Positions 17,773 through 24,947 of a stretch of DNA of 64,000 nt are shown piece after piece (position 1 is the stretch's first letter; every line of letters begins with the position of its first letter). Source of the stretch: Chitinophaga polysaccharea (lineage in GTDB: Bacteria; Bacteroidota; Bacteroidia; Chitinophagales; Chitinophagaceae); assembly GCF_902150045.1 (NCBI RefSeq), contig NZ_CABFVU010000002.1, positions 794,001-858,000 of the forward strand. The letters run 5' to 3'. The position numbers were made by a program, and so were the translations under genes. Below the pieces are notes generated by a model that worked only from the letters and a program-made list of their open reading frames with translations, did no database searches and was not told the DNA's origin.

Positions 17773-18525
17773 TTACACCTGAAGGGCAGGTAAATTTTCA
17801 TAAGCCGCCGGGGCTATGATGGCAGCATCATCGGGCTGCACTTTCCTTACGGAATTCACTGGCCAGTATTCCAGCTGTGTATGTGGCAGTTCATACCGTA
17901 TAATATCACGTATATCCGTATCTGTTAGCTCCGGTTGCAGCCATTGTTCAGCCAGATCCGTAGTAAGCATCATGGGCATTCTTCCGGCGTTATCGCCTCC
18001 GTTATGGATTTGCGCCATCAATGGATTGGCGGCGCGTGTCAGTAAGGTGAATGTGGGGATGCGTGCGGGCTTATCCACATCCCAGGAGTTGGACATGGCC
18101 CATAGCCCTGCAATAAAAAAGAGTTCCTGTTCTTTTGGTTTAATATAATAGGCTACTTTATTTTTCCAACCTGGTATCTGCCGGTATTCAAAGAAGCCGG
18201 TAGCGGGTACCAGGCAGCGTTGGTGCCGTATGGCATTCCACATAGTACCGTTCTCCAGTACTTTTTCACTGCGGGCATTCAGGAAAAGTTGCCGCTGGCG
18301 TTTTACTTTTTCCGGGGTATCCAACATTTTAGGTACCGGTCCCCATGTATATTTCTCCAGCCTGAAGCCGTTGTTGTTAGTGATTACCGGCCATTGCGGG
18401 TAACTCATGCCGATCTTATGCCAGGTAGGGTCGAAGTGGATGTCCAGGTTGCCGTTGCGCTTCAGCCGCGGCAGGTATTTGTAAATGCTCTCTATACTGG
18501 ATGTAAAAGCGATATCGTAACACAT
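17773..18525 (-). CDS. SRAP-family protein (SOS response-associated, YedK/HMCES type)
   Basis: 250 residues. The invariant catalytic Cys2 (MCYDIAF) becomes the N-terminal nucleophile once Met is removed. Other family motifs are visible: NARSEKV, RCLVPATGFFEYRQ with the catalytic Glu, FFIAGLW, TLLTRAANPLMAQIHN and RMPMML. SRAP proteins bind abasic sites in single-stranded DNA and form a protective thiazolidine crosslink. The gene lies 78 nt downstream of umuD on the same strand, so the two are probably co-transcribed as a DNA-damage module. Confidence 0.95.
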   Translation of the reverse strand: MCYDIAFTSSIESIYKYLPRLKRNGNLDIHFDPTWHKIGMSYPQWPVITNNNGFRLEKYTWGPVPKMLDTPEKVKRQRQLFLNARSEKVLENGTMWNAIRHQRCLVPATGFFEYRQIPGWKNKVAYYIKPKEQELFFIAGLWAMSNSWDVDKPARIPTFTLLTRAANPLMAQIHNGGDNAGRMPMMLTTDLAEQWLQPELTDTDIRDIIRYELPHTQLEYWPVNSVRKVQPDDAAIIAPAAYENLPALQV

Positions 18526-18603
18526 ATGGATCTAAATCTGATAAAGATACTTTTATTTTCATCTCAATAGCAACTGCTGTTATACAGCTGCAGTGCTTCC
18601 CGG

Positions 18604-19008
18604 TTATTTACGCATATCCACGATCACAGCGGTTACCACGCCCCATACCTGGAAGTCGGTGTCTTCTGTTATCACTATCGGCTTATAGAATGTGTTCTCA
18701 GGGTGTAATACCCAGCTGCGGCCGGCTTTTACCAACCGTTTTACAGTATATTCTCCATTGAGCGCTGCAACCACAATATCTCCTGTTGATGGCCGGATGG
18801 AGCGGTCTACAATGGCCATACAGCCATCGGGGATACTGGCGTCTGTCATGCTATCGCCTTTAACCCTGATAATAAAGGAGGAGGCGGGGTTTGGCTGTAG
18901 TATCCGGGAGAGGTCAATTTGTTCTTCTCCGGAATCGAGGGCAGGGGCGGGGAATCCTGCGGGAATGCTTGTATTAAAGAATGGCAGGGTTATGTTCAAT
19001 ACTTTCAT
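18604..19008 (-). CDS. umuD: UmuD-like S24 peptidase (translesion synthesis accessory)
   Basis: 134 residues. The self-cleavage site is Ala17-Gly18 in IPAGFPAPALD, matching Cys-Gly in E. coli UmuD. The Ser-Lys dyad is Ser53 in VKGDSM and Lys90 in YTVKRL. There is no DNA-binding domain, which separates it from LexA. Cleaved UmuD normally joins UmuC as polymerase V, but the downstream gene here encodes SRAP and no umuC is present in the window. Two operator-like dyads lie just upstream. The partner polymerase may be encoded elsewhere. Confidence 0.93.
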   Translation of the reverse strand: MKVLNITLPFFNTSIPAGFPAPALDSGEEQIDLSRILQPNPASSFIIRVKGDSMTDASIPDGCMAIVDRSIRPSTGDIVVAALNGEYTVKRLVKAGRSWVLHPENTFYKPIVITEDTDFQVWGVVTAVIVDMRK

Positions 19009-19033
19009 ATAGCTATCGTTTAATAATTAAATA

Positions 19034-19069
19034 CTAATATTATTAGCAAAATAAAGCTAAAATTATTAG
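19034..19069 (-). promoter_or_regulatory. Paired operator-like dyads upstream of umuD
   Basis: Read on the minus strand, CTAATAATTTTAG (19069-19057) and CTAATAATATTAG (19046-19034) are 13-bp dyads whose centres are 23 bp apart, about two helical turns. The second is a perfect palindrome around one central base. Between them lies TTTATTTTG, close to the Bacteroidota -7 box TAnnTTTG. This arrangement suggests a dimeric repressor, perhaps damage-regulated, that covers the umuD promoter. Confidence 0.6.
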
Positions 19070-19189
19070 TTTTTAAAATCCATTAACACATTGTTTGCAA
19101 AAGGTGGAGATCCGCGGCAGGAGTGAAAAAGGATAAACGGCAGGAGATCAGTGAGCTATGGATTTTGAGTGCTAAAACGGGCGCAGTAA

Positions 19190-19220
19190 GCGGATTTTGT
19201 CTGACTCAGACAAAATCCGC
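19190..19220. repeat. Hairpin-repeat family, copy A (minimal palindrome)
   Basis: GCGGATTTTGTCTGA-C-TCAGACAAAATCCGC is a perfect 15-bp-arm palindrome. It is precisely the two outer ends of copy C (42903-43111) fused at the shared TGACTCA, with no interior. It lies in the 357-nt gap between the divergent umuD and PEGA-like genes; apart from the umuD dyads I see nothing else in that gap. Confidence 0.85.
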
Positions 19221-19365
19221 GTTTGTTAATCACTTGTTATTCAAGATATCCGCATTTTTTTTCTACACTTCCTTCCCATCCCTTGAATAACTTAGGGCAC
19301 CGCTTAATCATACAGCGATAGCATTGTAAACCTCATTTGTAAACCTCTCACAATCCTTATTTCTT

Positions 19366-20046
19366 ATGAGCATTCAAATCAAAGCACTTCTGTTCTACTG
19401 TCTGGCAGCATTCGTATTTTTTATTCCCCGGGAAGTGGCCGCAAAAGTTAAATCTAAAAAGATCGTCATCAATACAGAGAATGATGCACGGATCTATGTG
19501 GATGGGAAACTGGTCAATAATACCTCTACGGAAATTAAAGTAGGGGCATATGCACAGGTAAATATCCGTGTGGAAAAAGTAGGCTTCATCACCCAGGAAA
19601 GGAATTACATCAATGATGGAAAACACACGCTGCCGTCAACGGATTATATCAAACTGGAAAAAGATGATGCGTACGAGAATTCCATGGTCACCAACCTGGC
19701 CAACCAGGATATAGATGTACGGACCAACCACAACGAAGAAGAATCCTGGAAACTGATCAACCGCATCATTACCGGTTATTTTGATGTGATTGCCGTTACC
19801 GACAAAGCCACCGGTTATATGTGCACCGCCTGGGTGGTAAAATCATTTAAAGCGGCTACTATCCGTACCCGTCTTATTATTAAAACAGGTAATACAGATC
19901 CCCTTACCTACAAGGCAAAACTGGTGAGTGAAATAGCTCCTCCGGGAGTATCGGCCAGTTCCGATGAATCATTCCGCAACTGGGACCGGCTCCTGCGCAC
20001 ATTTGAAAATGTAGTGCCCGAACTGCAAAGCAGGCTGGCGAAATGA
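19366..20046 (+). CDS. Exported hypothetical protein with PEGA-like domain
   Basis: 226 residues. A hydrophobic N-terminal signal (IKALLFYCLAAFVFFIPREVAA) is followed at about 30-85 by a PEGA-like beta segment (KKIVINTENDARIYVDGKLVNNTSTEIKVGAYAQVNIRVEKVGFITQERNY), the surface-layer-type domain that presents a short loop. The C-terminal 130 residues are not recognised. Likely periplasmic. It is a single-gene unit; a 16-bp palindrome and the his promoter follow. Confidence 0.75.
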   Translation: MSIQIKALLFYCLAAFVFFIPREVAAKVKSKKIVINTENDARIYVDGKLVNNTSTEIKVGAYAQVNIRVEKVGFITQERNYINDGKHTLPSTDYIKLEKDDAYENSMVTNLANQDIDVRTNHNEEESWKLINRIITGYFDVIAVTDKATGYMCTAWVVKSFKAATIRTRLIIKTGNTDPLTYKAKLVSEIAPPGVSASSDESFRNWDRLLRTFENVVPELQSRLAK

Positions 20047-20081
20047 CCGGCATTCAACCATCTTATTGTAAAAGGGATTAT

Positions 20082-20097
20082 ATATAAGCGCTTATAT
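20082..20097. promoter_or_regulatory. 16-bp perfect palindrome upstream of the his promoter
   Basis: ATATAAGCGCTTATAT lies 31 bp ahead of the his -33 element. The size and symmetry suit a dimeric regulator, but it has no U-tract that would make it a terminator for the preceding gene. Its role is not known. Confidence 0.4.
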
Positions 20098-20128
20098 TTA
20101 AATTCCCGGTCAATTCCAAAAAAAACCT

Positions 20129-20157
20129 TTGTTATATCGTTTTACTTGCTATTTTTG
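20129..20157 (+). promoter_or_regulatory. his operon promoter
   Basis: TTG (20129-20131), 18 bp, then TATTTTTG (20150-20157) matches the Bacteroidota sigma-ABfr consensus TTG-N19-TAnnTTTG. The leader ATG begins 11 nt after the -7 box, so the expected transcript start is only a few bases before it and the leader peptide would be almost leaderless. Confidence 0.7.
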
Positions 20158-20168
20158 CACCTGAAATT

Positions 20169-20222
20169 ATGATTACAAACAAACATACACATCACCACCA
20201 TCATATCTTACCACAAGGGTAG
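20169..20222 (+). CDS. hisL: his operon leader peptide
   Basis: 17 residues, MITNKHTHHHHHILPQG, with six His codons out of seven at positions 6-12. Ribosome stalling at these codons under histidine shortage would control folding of the RNA behind it. Segment 1 CTTACC (20207-20212) can pair with segment 2 GGTAGG (20218-20223). Segment 2 GGTAGGC (20218-20224) can instead pair with segment 3 GCTTACC (20269-20275). Segments 3 and 4 form the terminator. The gene is too short for ordinary ORF finding. Its N-terminus shares ITNKH with the trp leader at 24770. Confidence 0.93.
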   Translation: MITNKHTHHHHHILPQG

Positions 20223-20264
20223 GCAGGGGATGATTTGTGTATATCACCATATTACATCATCAAC

Positions 20265-20297
20265 AGGGGCTTACCGGAAAGGTAGGCCCCTTTTTTA
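20265..20297 (+). terminator. his attenuator terminator
   Basis: AGGGGCTTACC (20265-20275) pairs with GGTAGGCCCCT (20281-20291) with one G-U pair, followed by TTTTTATTTT. Its 5' arm also pairs with GGTAGGC at 20218-20224, giving a mutually exclusive antiterminator. This is a classic three-hairpin amino-acid attenuator. Confidence 0.92.
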
Positions 20298-20308
20298 TTT
20301 TATCAGGG

Positions 20309-21163
20309 ATGAAACTGAAAATTGCAATCCAGAAATCAGGCCGCCTGCACGACGATTCCATTAAACTGCTGAAGGAATGCGGCATCGACATCAATAATGG
20401 TGTTAATAAGCTGAAAACAGAAGCTACTAACTTCCCGCTGGAAGTGTTTTTCCTGCGGGATGATGATATTCCGCAATATATAGAAGATGGCGTTGCAGAT
20501 ATAGGAATAGTGGGTGAAAACGTAGTGCTCGAAAAACAAAAGCAGGTAAATATTGTTCAGAAGCTGGGCTTTGGCAAATGCCGTTTATCCATGGCGGTGG
20601 AGAAATCAGTGGATTATACTTCTGTAAAAGACCTGCAGAACAAAAGGATTGCTACCAGCTACCCCGTGATAGTGGAAGATTTCCTGCAGCAGAATGGCAT
20701 CACCGCGGAGATCCACGAAATCAGCGGTTCCGTGGAAATAGCGCCTGGCATAGGTTTGGCGGATGCTATCTGCGACCTGGTAAGCAGCGGTTCCACCCTG
20801 TTTATGAACGGTTTGAAGGAAGTGGAAACGGTACTGAAATCGGAAGCCGTGCTGGCTGCCTGCCACAGCCTCAAGCCGGAACAACAGCTGCTACTCGATA
20901 AATTGTTATTCCGTATCCAGGCGGTAAGGAAAGCAAAGAATAATAAATACATCCTGCTCAACGCGCCTAACGATAAACTGAATGAGATCATTGGCTTGCT
21001 GCCGGGCATGAAAAGCCCTACAGTACTGCCTTTGGCGGAAGCGGGATGGAGCTCTGTGCATTCCGTGCTGAATGAAAACGATTTCTGGGATATCATCGAA
21101 AGCCTGAAAGAGGCCGGTGCGCAAGGTATCCTGGTAGTGCCTATTGAAAAAATGGTGATCTGA
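20309..21163 (+). CDS. hisG: ATP phosphoribosyltransferase, long form
   Basis: 284 residues from the ATG at 20309, which follows the attenuator. It catalyses the first step of histidine synthesis, ATP + PRPP to phosphoribosyl-ATP. Visible motifs are KLKIAIQKSGRLHDDS, the DIGIVGENVV segment, the PRPP loop region EISGSVEIAPGIGLADAICDLVSSG, and a C-terminal ACT-like regulatory domain (YILLNAPNDKLNEIIGLLPGMKSPTVLPL). The long form does not need HisZ and is feedback-inhibited by histidine. Confidence 0.98.
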   Translation: MKLKIAIQKSGRLHDDSIKLLKECGIDINNGVNKLKTEATNFPLEVFFLRDDDIPQYIEDGVADIGIVGENVVLEKQKQVNIVQKLGFGKCRLSMAVEKSVDYTSVKDLQNKRIATSYPVIVEDFLQQNGITAEIHEISGSVEIAPGIGLADAICDLVSSGSTLFMNGLKEVETVLKSEAVLAACHSLKPEQQLLLDKLLFRIQAVRKAKNNKYILLNAPNDKLNEIIGLLPGMKSPTVLPLAEAGWSSVHSVLNENDFWDIIESLKEAGAQGILVVPIEKMVI

Positions 21164-21178
21164 TAAACTGAGTAAACG

Positions 21179-22462
21179 ATGCAAACGACCAGATTTCCCG
21201 ATAAAAGTTCCTGGAATACACTGCTGCAAAGGCCTGTGATGGATACTTCCACGCTCGAAAAAAAAGTGAGCGATATCCTGCAGGAAGTACGCAGCGGTGG
21301 TGATGCCGCTGTCAGAAAATTTGCAGCGGAATTTGATAAAGTTACACTGGATGATCTGCAGGTGCCTGCCAGCGCTTTTGCTGCAGCGGAAGCTGCCCTG
21401 GAACCCGCGTTGAAAGCAGCTATACAGCAGGCGGCAAAAAATATTACCGCTTTTCACCGCGCGCAACAGGAAAAGTCGCAGGTAATAGAAACCATGCCCG
21501 GCGTGCAATGCTGGCGTAAATCAGTGGCCATTCAAAAGGTAGGCTTATACATACCCGGTGGCTCAGCCCCACTGTTCTCTACCATCCTGATGCTGGGAAT
21601 ACCCGCCATGATAGCGGGTTGTAAAGAGATAGTGCTTTGTACCCCTTCTTTACATCCGGCCATCCTTTACACAGCGCAGCTGACCGGGATTGAAAAAGTA
21701 TTTACTATTGGCGGCGTACAGGCCATTGGCGCTATGGCTTATGGTACGGAAAGCGTGCCACAGGTATATAAGATCTTTGGTCCGGGTAACCAGTATGTTA
21801 CCTGTGCAAAACAGCTGGTGAATAAAAGCGGCGTGGCTATCGACATGCCGGCGGGCCCTTCTGAAGTAGCCGTATTGGCAGACGATAGCTGTGTGCCGGC
21901 CTTTGTGGCGGCCGATTTATTGTCGCAGGCAGAGCATGGGCCCGACAGCCAGGTGGTGTTGGTAACCACCAGTGAAAAAGTGCTTACCAATGTAACCGAT
22001 GCGCTAAATAAACAGCTGAACGAACTGCCCCGCAAAGGTATTGCTACGGCAGCCCTGGAAAACAGTAAAATGATCCTGGTACAGGATATGGATACGGCCA
22101 TCGATATGCTCAATGCGTATGCACCGGAGCACCTGATCCTGGCCTGCGAAGGAGCAGAGAACCTCGCTGATAAAGTAACAGACGCAGGCTCCGTTTTCAT
22201 GGGGAATTATACACCGGAAAGCGCCGGCGATTATGCTTCCGGTACCAATCACACGCTGCCTACAAATGGCTATGCCAGGGCTTATAGCGGCGTATCGCTG
22301 GATAGCTTTGTAAAAAAGATTACTTTTCAGCAGATATCTCCCGAAGGGCTGCAACACATTGGCGCTACTATAGAAGCCATGGCCGCCGCCGAAGGACTGG
22401 ATGCGCATAAAAACGCCGTTACCGTACGATTAAAAGCGCTGGATATACCGGCTCAGTTATAA
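21179..22462 (+). CDS. hisD: Histidinol dehydrogenase
   Basis: 427 residues, full length. It oxidises histidinol to histidine in two NAD-dependent, zinc-dependent steps. Recognisable stretches are QKVGLYIPGGSAPLFSTILMLGIPA, the glycine-rich FGPGNQYVTCAKQ, AIDMPAGPSEVAVLAD, LLSQAEHGPDSQVVLVT with the catalytic Glu/His environment, and YAPEHL. It starts 15 nt behind hisG and is followed 18 nt later by hisC. Confidence 0.98.
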   Translation: MQTTRFPDKSSWNTLLQRPVMDTSTLEKKVSDILQEVRSGGDAAVRKFAAEFDKVTLDDLQVPASAFAAAEAALEPALKAAIQQAAKNITAFHRAQQEKSQVIETMPGVQCWRKSVAIQKVGLYIPGGSAPLFSTILMLGIPAMIAGCKEIVLCTPSLHPAILYTAQLTGIEKVFTIGGVQAIGAMAYGTESVPQVYKIFGPGNQYVTCAKQLVNKSGVAIDMPAGPSEVAVLADDSCVPAFVAADLLSQAEHGPDSQVVLVTTSEKVLTNVTDALNKQLNELPRKGIATAALENSKMILVQDMDTAIDMLNAYAPEHLILACEGAENLADKVTDAGSVFMGNYTPESAGDYASGTNHTLPTNGYARAYSGVSLDSFVKKITFQQISPEGLQHIGATIEAMAAAEGLDAHKNAVTVRLKALDIPAQL

Positions 22463-22480
22463 CAGAATAATTAATGCAAT

Positions 22481-23554
22481 ATGTTTAATCTCGATACCCT
22501 GGTAAGGGAAAACATAAAAAGACTGGTACCGTATTCTACTGCCAGAGATGAATTTAAAGGAGAAGCTTCCATTTTCCTGGACGCTAATGAAAATAACTTC
22601 GGCTCCCCGTTACCGGTGAATTACAACCGCTATCCCGATCCGATGCAATGGCAGCTCAAATACAAAATTGCTGATATCAAAGGAGTGCCTCCGCAGAATA
22701 TTTTTGTTGGTCACGGTAGCGATGAAGCAATAGACGTGCTTTACCGCTCCTTTGTGAATCCCGGCGTAGACAACGTGATCCTTTGTCCGCCTACCTATGG
22801 CATGTATGAGGTAAGTGCGCACATCAATGATGCGGTGATCCGTAAAGTAACGCTCACGGAGGATTTCCAGCTGGATATCCCTGCACTGCAACAGGCCATA
22901 GATAACAACACAAAGCTTATTTTCATCTGTTCTCCCAATAATCCTACAGGGAATTCCATCAATCGCGCAGATATAGAGCTGCTGCTGAATAATTTTGATG
23001 GTATTGTGGTGATAGATGAAGCATACATCAATTTCTCCCGTCAGAAAACCTTTATACAGGAGCTCACAGAATATCCCAACCTTGTGGTGATGCAAACATT
23101 ATCAAAGGCATGGGGACTGGCTGGTCTCCGCATCGGGATGGCTTTTGCCAGCGAGGAAATTGTGAATACCTTGAACAAGGTGAAGCCTCCTTATAACATC
23201 AGCCAGGCAACCAATGAGCTGGCGCTCCAGGCGCTGGAAAATGTAAGCCAGGTGAATGAATGGATCCGGGAAATAGTGATAGAGCGCGACCTGCTCTCAG
23301 CTGCGCTGATCCAGCTGCCGGAAGTGCTGCACATTTACCCCAGCGATGCCAGCTTTATACTGGTGAAAACCACGGATGCAAAAGGGATCTACAACTATCT
23401 TATTGAACAGGGCATTGTAGTGCGCGACCGCTCCAAGGTAGAACTGTGTATGGGATGCTTGCGCATCACCATTGGCACGCCCGCTGAAAACCTGCGTCTG
23501 CTGGAAGTATTGAAATCTTTTAACCTGAAAACAGCCACAACTGCATCTGCATGA
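22481..23554 (+). CDS. hisC: Histidinol-phosphate aminotransferase
   Basis: 357 residues, a PLP fold-type I enzyme. [10 protein letters not shown] and [15 protein letters not shown] lie near the N-terminus, SPNNPTGN and [10 protein letters not shown] follow, and the PLP Lys is in [15 protein letters not shown]. It transfers an amino group from glutamate to imidazole-acetol phosphate. Its last bases overlap the start of hisB by 4 nt, suggesting translational coupling. Confidence 0.97.
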   Translation: MFNLDTLVRENIKRLVPYSTARDEFKGEASIFLDANENNFGSPLPVNYNRYPDPMQWQLKYKIADIKGVPPQNIFVGHGSDEAIDVLYRSFVNPGVDNVILCPPTYGMYEVSAHINDAVIRKVTLTEDFQLDIPALQQAIDNNTKLIFICSPNNPTGNSINRADIELLLNNFDGIVVIDEAYINFSRQKTFIQELTEYPNLVVMQTLSKAWGLAGLRIGMAFASEEIVNTLNKVKPPYNISQATNELALQALENVSQVNEWIREIVIERDLLSAALIQLPEVLHIYPSDASFILVKTTDAKGIYNYLIEQGIVVRDRSKVELCMGCLRITIGTPAENLRLLEVLKSFNLKTATTASA

Positions 23555-24687
23555 AACGAGTGCTCTTTATAGACCGTGACGGCACCCTGATCAAAGAAGT
23601 GCCGCCCACCTACCAGATAGATAGCCTGGACAAAGTGGAATTTTATCCCAAAGTATTTGTGAATATGGCGAGGATCGCCGCTGAGCTGGATTATGAGCTG
23701 GCCATGGTAACCAACCAGGATGGTTTGGGCACCGCGGCTTTCCCGGAAGATACTTTCTGGCCGGCCCAAAACATGATCATGAAGGCGTTTGAGAACGAAG
23801 GAATTAAGTTTGATGAAGTGTTCATTGACCGCTCTTTCCCCGCCGATAATGCGCCCACCCGCAAGCCCCGCACCGGCATGCTCACCAAATACCTGGATGG
23901 TAATTACGACCTGGCCAATTCTTTTGTGATAGGCGATCGCATCACCGATGTAGAGCTGGCAAAGAACCTGGGTGCAAAAGCCATCTGGATCAATGAAGGC
24001 TCGGGACTTGGCAGTGCAGAGATCAGCGATAGTGCCGCCGCCCTGCAATCCGTTATTGCATTGGAAACCACCGACTGGAACCGCATCTATGAATTCCTGA
24101 AGCTGGGATTAAGAACGGTAACGCATGTACGTAAAACCAATGAAACCGATATCAGTATTGAACTGAACCTGGATGGTACCGGCAAAGCCGATATACAAAC
24201 CGGTTTGGGTTTCTTTGATCATATGCTCGACCAGATTGCCCGCCATGGCGCTATAGACCTGAAAATTCACGCCAAGGGCGATCTGCATATCGATGAGCAC
24301 CACACCATAGAAGATACCGGTATTGCACTGGGAGAAGCCATTGCCAAAGGCCTGGGAGATAAACGCGGTATTGAAAGATACGGCTTCTGCCTGCCGATGG
24401 ATGATTGCCTGGCCCAGGTGGGCATTGACTTTGGCGGCCGTAACTGGCTGGTATGGGACGCGGAATTTAAAAGGGAAAAAATAGGGGAGATGCCTACCGA
24501 GATGTTCTTTCATTTCTTCAAATCCTTCTCAGATGGCGCGAAAGCGAACCTGAACATCAAGGCAGAAGGCGAAAATGAGCATCATAAGATAGAAGCCATC
24601 TTTAAAACCTTTGCCAAGTCCATAAAAATGGCGGTAAAGCGGAACCCTGCCAATATGCAGCTGCCTTCCACTAAGGGGGTGCTGTAG
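23551..24687 (+). CDS. hisB: Bifunctional histidinol-phosphatase / imidazoleglycerol-phosphate dehydratase
   Basis: 378 residues. The N-terminal HAD phosphatase (residues 1-165) has [11 protein letters not shown] with the catalytic Asp pair 8/10 and [23 protein letters not shown]. The C-terminal dehydratase has the metal-binding repeats [23 protein letters not shown] and [19 protein letters not shown]. It performs two steps of histidine synthesis. This fused form is known in gamma-proteobacteria and many Bacteroidota. It is the last his gene before the trp leader. Confidence 0.98.
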   Translation: MKRVLFIDRDGTLIKEVPPTYQIDSLDKVEFYPKVFVNMARIAAELDYELAMVTNQDGLGTAAFPEDTFWPAQNMIMKAFENEGIKFDEVFIDRSFPADNAPTRKPRTGMLTKYLDGNYDLANSFVIGDRITDVELAKNLGAKAIWINEGSGLGSAEISDSAAALQSVIALETTDWNRIYEFLKLGLRTVTHVRKTNETDISIELNLDGTGKADIQTGLGFFDHMLDQIARHGAIDLKIHAKGDLHIDEHHTIEDTGIALGEAIAKGLGDKRGIERYGFCLPMDDCLAQVGIDFGGRNWLVWDAEFKREKIGEMPTEMFFHFFKSFSDGAKANLNIKAEGENEHHKIEAIFKTFAKSIKMAVKRNPANMQLPSTKGVL

Positions 24688-24693
24688 CGGGGA

Positions 24694-24716
24694 GGGCGGC
24701 GCCGAAGGCGCCGCCC
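24694..24716 (+). other. GC-rich hairpin behind hisB without U-tract
   Basis: GGGCGGCGCC-GAA-GGCGCCGCCC is a perfect 10-bp stem with a GAA cap. It is followed by A-rich, not T-rich, sequence on the plus strand, so it is not a standard intrinsic terminator. It may slow polymerase or protect the upstream his mRNA end. A similar GAA-capped hairpin occurs at 34753-34767. Confidence 0.6.
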
Positions 24717-24730
24717 CCGCAAAAAAAAAT

Positions 24731-24761
24731 TTGCATTTTCTGAAAAAATGTTTCATTTTTG
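24731..24761 (+). promoter_or_regulatory. trp operon promoter (probable)
   Basis: TTG (24731-24733), 20 bp, then CATTTTTG (24754-24761) resembles TTG-N19-TAnnTTTG with one mismatch. The trp leader ATG follows after 8 nt, so this leader too would be almost leaderless. Confidence 0.5.
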
Positions 24762-24769
24762 TTCTCGCT

Positions 24770-24823
24770 ATGCAAAATATCATTACAAATAAACATTGGT
24801 GGTGGCACGGAATCAAATCCTGA
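24770..24823 (+). CDS. trpL: trp operon leader peptide
   Basis: 17 residues, MQNIITNKHWWWHGIKS, with three consecutive Trp codons. TGGCAC (24803-24808), which overlaps the last Trp codon, can pair with GTGCCA (24835-24840). CTGTGTTACAG (24825-24835) can pair with CTGTTACACAG (24873-24883) with one mismatch; the latter overlaps the terminator's 5' arm, giving the antiterminator. The peptide is the same length as hisL and shares ITNKH. Confidence 0.93.
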   Translation: MQNIITNKHWWWHGIKS

Positions 24824-24864
24824 TCTGTGTTACAGTGCCATGTTTCGTATAGAAATATATTTGG

Positions 24865-24900
24865 AAGGCCCGCTGTTACACAGCGGGCCTTTCGCTTTTT
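24865..24900 (+). terminator. trp attenuator terminator
   Basis: AAGGCCCGCTG (24865-24875), loop TTACA, CAGCGGGCCTT (24881-24891), then TCGCTTTTT. Perfect 11-bp stem. Its left arm competes with the antiterminator formed with 24825-24835. Confidence 0.92.
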
Positions 24901-24947
24901 CCGCCCTTCCCATTTTAAAATAAAACAAACACTTCAGCCAATAACTC

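Noticed and set aside
20169-20222. His-rich short peptide as a metal-binding protein
   Set aside because: Position directly behind the his promoter, 17-residue length and the terminator/antiterminator set make it a leader peptide.
24694-24716. Intrinsic terminator of the his operon
   Set aside because: The stem is strong but is followed by A-rich sequence on the plus strand, not by a T-run.
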